From Cellvibrio japonicus Ueda107 (GTDB lineage Bacteria; Pseudomonadota; Gammaproteobacteria; Pseudomonadales; Cellvibrionaceae): a stretch of DNA of 64,000 bases. Position numbers and translations under genes: made by a program. Location of the stretch: the NCBI RefSeq assembly GCF_000019225.1, contig NC_010995.1, positions 1,248,501-1,312,500 of the forward strand. Reading direction: 5' to 3'. The notes under the pieces are model-generated. The model was not told the DNA's origin and made no database searches. It saw only the letters and a program-made list of their open reading frames with translations. Positions 61,191 to 64,000 of this stretch are shown here, in pieces (the first letter of the stretch is position 1; each line of letters starts with the position of its first letter).

Positions 61191-61212
61191 CCAGATCACC
61201 CACCGGGCTTTT
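61175..61212 (+). terminator. Terminator overlapping the end of the chaperone-like gene
   Basis: A perfect 11-bp stem, GGGTGATCTGG/CCAGATCACCC, surrounds the stop codon; a short T-run follows 5 bp later. It isolates the inserted pair from pyrH, which has an extended -10 (TGCTACACT, 61238-61246). Confidence 0.6.
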
Positions 61213-61312
61213 CTGTCATCCCCTCCTTTCCGATTTCTGCTACACTGCACCGATTTTTTGCGCCCTGGCTTACGCGGCGTCACGCGCCTAACCTTTTGTT
61301 TGGAGAGGAAAT

Positions 61313-62047
61313 ATGTCTGGCCCACGAGATAAGAAGTACAAACGCATTCTGTTGAAGTTAAGCGGCGAGGAGCTGATGGGCACAGAGGGTTTCGGTATAG
61401 ATCCGAAAGTCCTCGACAAGATGGCATTGGAAATCGGTCAGTTAGTCGGTATAGGCGTACAGGTGGGCCTGGTTATCGGTGGCGGTAACCTTTTTCGCGG
61501 CGCAGCACTGAGTGCGGCAGGACTGGATCGTGTGACCGGCGACCATATGGGCATGTTGGCAACCGTAATGAATGCCCTGGCCATGCGCGATGCCCTGGAG
61601 CGCTCCAATATATCTTCCCGGGTGATGTCGGCGATTCCCATGAGCGGTATTGTTGAACACTATGATCGTCGCCGCGCTATTCGCTTTTTGAGCAGTGGTG
61701 AGGTGGTGATTTTCTCTGCCGGCACGGGTAATCCCTTCTTTACCACAGATTCTGCCGCCTGTTTGCGCGGCATTGAGGTTGAGGCTGATATCGTCCTCAA
61801 GGCCACCAAGGTCGATGGTGTGTATACTGCCGACCCCAAAAAAGATCCGACGGCTACCAAGTATGATCGCCTGTCCTATGATGAGGTGCTCGACAAAAAA
61901 CTGGGGGTGATGGATCTGACGGCCATTTGCCTGTGCCGCGACCATGATATGCCTGTGCGCGTATTCCGCATGAACAAAACCGGTGCCCTGCTCAACATTG
62001 TGGTGGGCGGTGATGAGGGCACACTGATCGAAGAGGAAAAAAAGTAA
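61313..62047 (+). CDS. pyrH: UMP kinase
   Basis: Phosphorylates UMP to UDP. The 244-aa hexameric enzyme of the amino-acid kinase fold has KRILLKLSGEELMG at the N-terminus, GLVIGGGNLFRG, the DHMGMLATVMNALAM helix, and KATKVDGVYTADP near the ATP site. It is feedback-inhibited by UTP and activated by GTP in the family. Its stop overlaps the frr start by one base (TAATG). AGAGGAAAT precedes the ATG. Confidence 0.97.
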   Translation: MSGPRDKKYKRILLKLSGEELMGTEGFGIDPKVLDKMALEIGQLVGIGVQVGLVIGGGNLFRGAALSAAGLDRVTGDHMGMLATVMNALAMRDALERSNISSRVMSAIPMSGIVEHYDRRRAIRFLSSGEVVIFSAGTGNPFFTTDSAACLRGIEVEADIVLKATKVDGVYTADPKKDPTATKYDRLSYDEVLDKKLGVMDLTAICLCRDHDMPVRVFRMNKTGALLNIVVGGDEGTLIEEEKK

Positions 62048-62604
62048 TGATTAATGACATCAAGAAAGACGCAGAGCACCGCATGAAAAAGGCGATTGAA
62101 GCCTTGGGTACCAACTTTAAATAAATCCGTACCGGCCGCGCTCACCCGAGCTTGCTGGACGGTGTTCGCGTCAACTACTACGGCACCGAAACTCCCTTAA
62201 GCCAGGTAGCCAATATTAATGTGGAAGATGCCCGTACCCTGTCGGTGAGCCCTTGGGAGCGCAACCTGGTGCCCGATATTGAAAAGGCGATCATGAAGTC
62301 TGACCTGGGCTTGAATCCCTCTACCAATAACGGTTTGATTCGCATTCCCCTGCCGATGCTGACCGAGGAAACGCGCAAGAATTTCATCAAACAAGCCAGG
62401 GCAGAAGCGGAAAATGCCCGGGTGGCGGTGCGCAATGTGCGCCGCGATGTGCTGGCAGATGTCAAAGCCCTGCTGAAAGACAAGGCGATCAGTGAAGACG
62501 ACGAGCGCCGTGCCCAGGACGATATCCAGAAAATCACTGACAAGTTCATTGCCGAGGTAGACAAGGCCTTGTCTGCCAAAGAAACCGACTTGATGGCAAT
62601 CTAA
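62047..62604 (+). pseudogene. frr: Ribosome recycling factor gene with an in-frame TAA at codon 26
   Basis: RRF splits the post-termination ribosome with EF-G and is essential in bacteria. The interval would give the normal 185 aa, and the sequence on both sides of the break is standard: MINDIKKDAEHRMKKAIEAL before it, IRTGRAHPSLLDGV and VRNVRRDVLADVKALLKDK after it. At 62122-62124 the codon is TAA where E. coli has AAA (Lys in SKIRTGR); one A-to-T change explains it. The longest remaining frame starts at a TTG at 62152 and lacks most of helix 1. Either this is a base error, or another frr copy or efficient ochre suppression exists. Confidence 0.9.
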
Positions 62605-62722
62605 CCTCCGTTGCCCGGACATGATGTCCGGGCTCCTGATTCACAGACCTTACCTGTGACCAGCCGATAACAATCACAACAGGCTTTCTATCCCTGACCT
62701 CATTCGCTGCCGGGAGACATGC

Positions 62723-63472
62723 GTGACCCATAACAAGCTTCGTCATGTGGCCATCATCATGGATGGCAACAACCGCTGGGCCAAGCAGCGGGGTATGCCG
62801 GGTGTATCCGGTCACAAGGTTGGTGTTGAACGCATTCGCGATGTCATGGCGGCCTGCCAGGAGCTTGAGGTTGAAGTACTCACGGTATTTGCCTTCAGCA
62901 GTGAAAATTGGCGGCGCCCCCCCAAAGAGGTGGACGCCTTGATGTCACTGTTCCAGTTGTACCTCAAGAACGAAGCCAAGGCGCTAAAAAAGAAGGACGT
63001 CGCCTTGCGTGTTATCGGTAATCGCAGCCGTTTTTCTCCCTCTATCCAGCAGGCCATTGCCAGTGCGGAAGCGGTAACCCGGGGCGGCTCAACCACCCTG
63101 GTGATTGCTGCCGATTACGGTGGCCGCTGGGATATTGCCCAGGCGGCACAACACTTGGCAGGGCAGGTAGCCAGAGGTGAGTTGTCGGTAGATGAAATTG
63201 ATGAACACAAGCTGGACTCCCTGACCAGCCTTGCTGATCTCCCGCCCCTGGATTTGTTGATTCGCACCGGAGGGGAATTGCGTATCAGCAATTTCCTCCT
63301 CTGGCAGGCCGCCTATGCAGAGCTTTATTTCAGCGATAAATTGTGGCCGGACTTCGATGGCAGTGAACTTAAGCGGGCCGCAGAAAGTTTCTACAGTCGC
63401 CAGCGCCGTTTTGGGATGACGGGAGATCAAATCCTGGCGGCTGATACTTCTGTGGGGGCCGTAGATGCTTAA
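62723..63472 (+). CDS. uppS: Undecaprenyl diphosphate synthase
   Basis: Cis-prenyltransferase that extends farnesyl diphosphate with eight isopentenyl units to the C55 lipid carrier of peptidoglycan. The 249-aa enzyme has the catalytic HVAIIMDGNNRWAK at residues 8-21, FAFSSENWRRP, and the C-terminal RTGGELRISNFLLWQAAYAE and ELYF. It starts with GTG behind a GGGAG site. The end overlaps cdsA by eight bases. The order frr-uppS-cdsA is standard. Confidence 0.96.
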   Translation: MTHNKLRHVAIIMDGNNRWAKQRGMPGVSGHKVGVERIRDVMAACQELEVEVLTVFAFSSENWRRPPKEVDALMSLFQLYLKNEAKALKKKDVALRVIGNRSRFSPSIQQAIASAEAVTRGGSTTLVIAADYGGRWDIAQAAQHLAGQVARGELSVDEIDEHKLDSLTSLADLPPLDLLIRTGGELRISNFLLWQAAYAELYFSDKLWPDFDGSELKRAAESFYSRQRRFGMTGDQILAADTSVGAVDA

Positions 63473-64000
63473 GCAGCGCCTGATTACTGCCTTGGTACTG
63501 GCAATCATTTTCCTGGCCAGTCTGTTTGTGCTGCCAGCGGGTTACTTTTCGTTTTTTATTGGCGCCGTGTTATTAATCGGTGCCTGGGAATGGTCATCCA
63601 TGTCCGGTTTCCAGGCCATATGGCAGCGGTGCCTTTATGCTGTGGTATTGCTGGGGTTAATGCTGGCGGCGGCGACCTATTTCGGTTTTAGTGGCGAAGC
63701 CCGTCCGACCCTCGATGAAACCTCAATCCGCGATTTGCTGGTGGCGGGATGTGTGTGGTGGGCCCTGGCCCTGCTACTGGTGCAGGGCTACCCAAGTAGC
63801 GCCATCCTGTGGGGCAACCCCTGGGTGCGCCTGCTGATGGGAATCCCCGTATTGTTGCCTGCCTGGGTTGCTTTGGTATATCTGCGCCAGCAAGACTATG
63901 GCGCCTGGCTGGTATTGCTGTTGATTCTGGTGGTTGCCCTGGCAGATAGCGGTGGTTATTTCGCTGGTCGTCGGTTTGGCAAACACAAGCTTGCGCCTCA
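63465..64000 (+). CDS. cdsA: Phosphatidate cytidylyltransferase (3' end outside window)
   Basis: Makes CDP-diacylglycerol from phosphatidate and CTP for phospholipid synthesis. The visible 178 codons begin MLKQRLITALVLAIIFLASLF and give about five membrane helices; the sequence DSGGYFAGRRFGKHKLAP at the window edge is the start of the CdsA signature. It overlaps uppS by eight bases. The C-terminal third is beyond the window. Confidence 0.93.
   Translation, partial: MLKQRLITALVLAIIFLASLFVLPAGYFSFFIGAVLLIGAWEWSSMSGFQAIWQRCLYAVVLLGLMLAAATYFGFSGEARPTLDETSIRDLLVAGCVWWALALLLVQGYPSSAILWGNPWVRLLMGIPVLLPAWVALVYLRQQDYGAWLVLLLILVVALADSGGYFAGRRFGKHKLAP

Noticed and set aside
1..64000. CRISPR array, tRNA genes, prophage or insertion sequence
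   Set aside because: No regularly spaced repeats, tRNA-like cloverleaf, integrase or transposase sequence was seen on reading through the window.

Overview
The window looks like chromosome of a polysaccharide-degrading gammaproteobacterium, most probably Cellvibrio or a close relative in the Cellvibrionaceae. The reasons are the housekeeping gene order (map-glnD-dapC-dapD; rpsB-tsf-pyrH-frr-uppS-cdsA), a Xanthomonas/Caulobacter-type TonB receptor paired with a tryptophan-halogenase-like flavoprotein, a GH16-like surface lipoprotein, and type II secretion gspA/gspB genes. The species is inferred from gene content only. I saw no tRNA, rRNA, CRISPR array, phage or insertion sequence.

Layout. 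1-9 kb: fusA2 (partial), gcvP, an MFS carrier, gspAB, then bfr/bfd for iron storage. 9.5-11.1 kb: a 2-Cys peroxiredoxin behind an OxyR-like site, and ung with a one-base frameshift. 11.2-16.4 kb: a TonB receptor and halogenase unit, flanked by two identical 14-bp palindromes that each overlap a promoter. The second promoter drives only a short terminator-ended transcript, a candidate small RNA. 16.6-24.6 kb: serC, serA, a NIF3-like protein, a Nudix hydrolase, fadD, an SPFH/NfeD pair and a patatin. 24.7-34 kb: cysI with its DUF934 partner, rluA, a GH16-like lipoprotein behind a third palindrome of the same type, an EamA exporter, actP/yjcH and a DesK-like two-component system. 34-45.4 kb: yqhA behind a consensus heat-shock promoter, a VAO-type flavoenzyme, dapE, two small heat-shock proteins, a Gld-like ABC system and a PIN/RHH pair whose toxin gene is frameshifted. 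45.5-53.1 kb: yebC, then the leftward operon map-glnD-dapC-nth-yffB-dapD. 53.3-56.9 kb: an iron/manganese cassette (orfX-like, sodA, ZIP transporter) behind a Fur-like box, and a frameshifted uxuA. 57-64 kb: rpsB-tsf, an inserted pair of accessory genes, then pyrH-frr-uppS-cdsA.

The most unusual items are three. First, the three palindromes suggest one LacI-type sugar regulon covering a receptor, a lipoprotein enzyme and a possible small RNA whose CU-rich segment is complementary to the halogenase ribosome binding site. Second, a secreted-effector-like protein with a probable YbjN-type chaperone lies inside the normally tight tsf-pyrH interval. Third, four genes are broken: an ochre stop in essential frr, one-base losses in ung and the PIN toxin gene, and one extra base in uxuA. 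Because frr is essential, base-calling or assembly error must be excluded before these are treated as biology.
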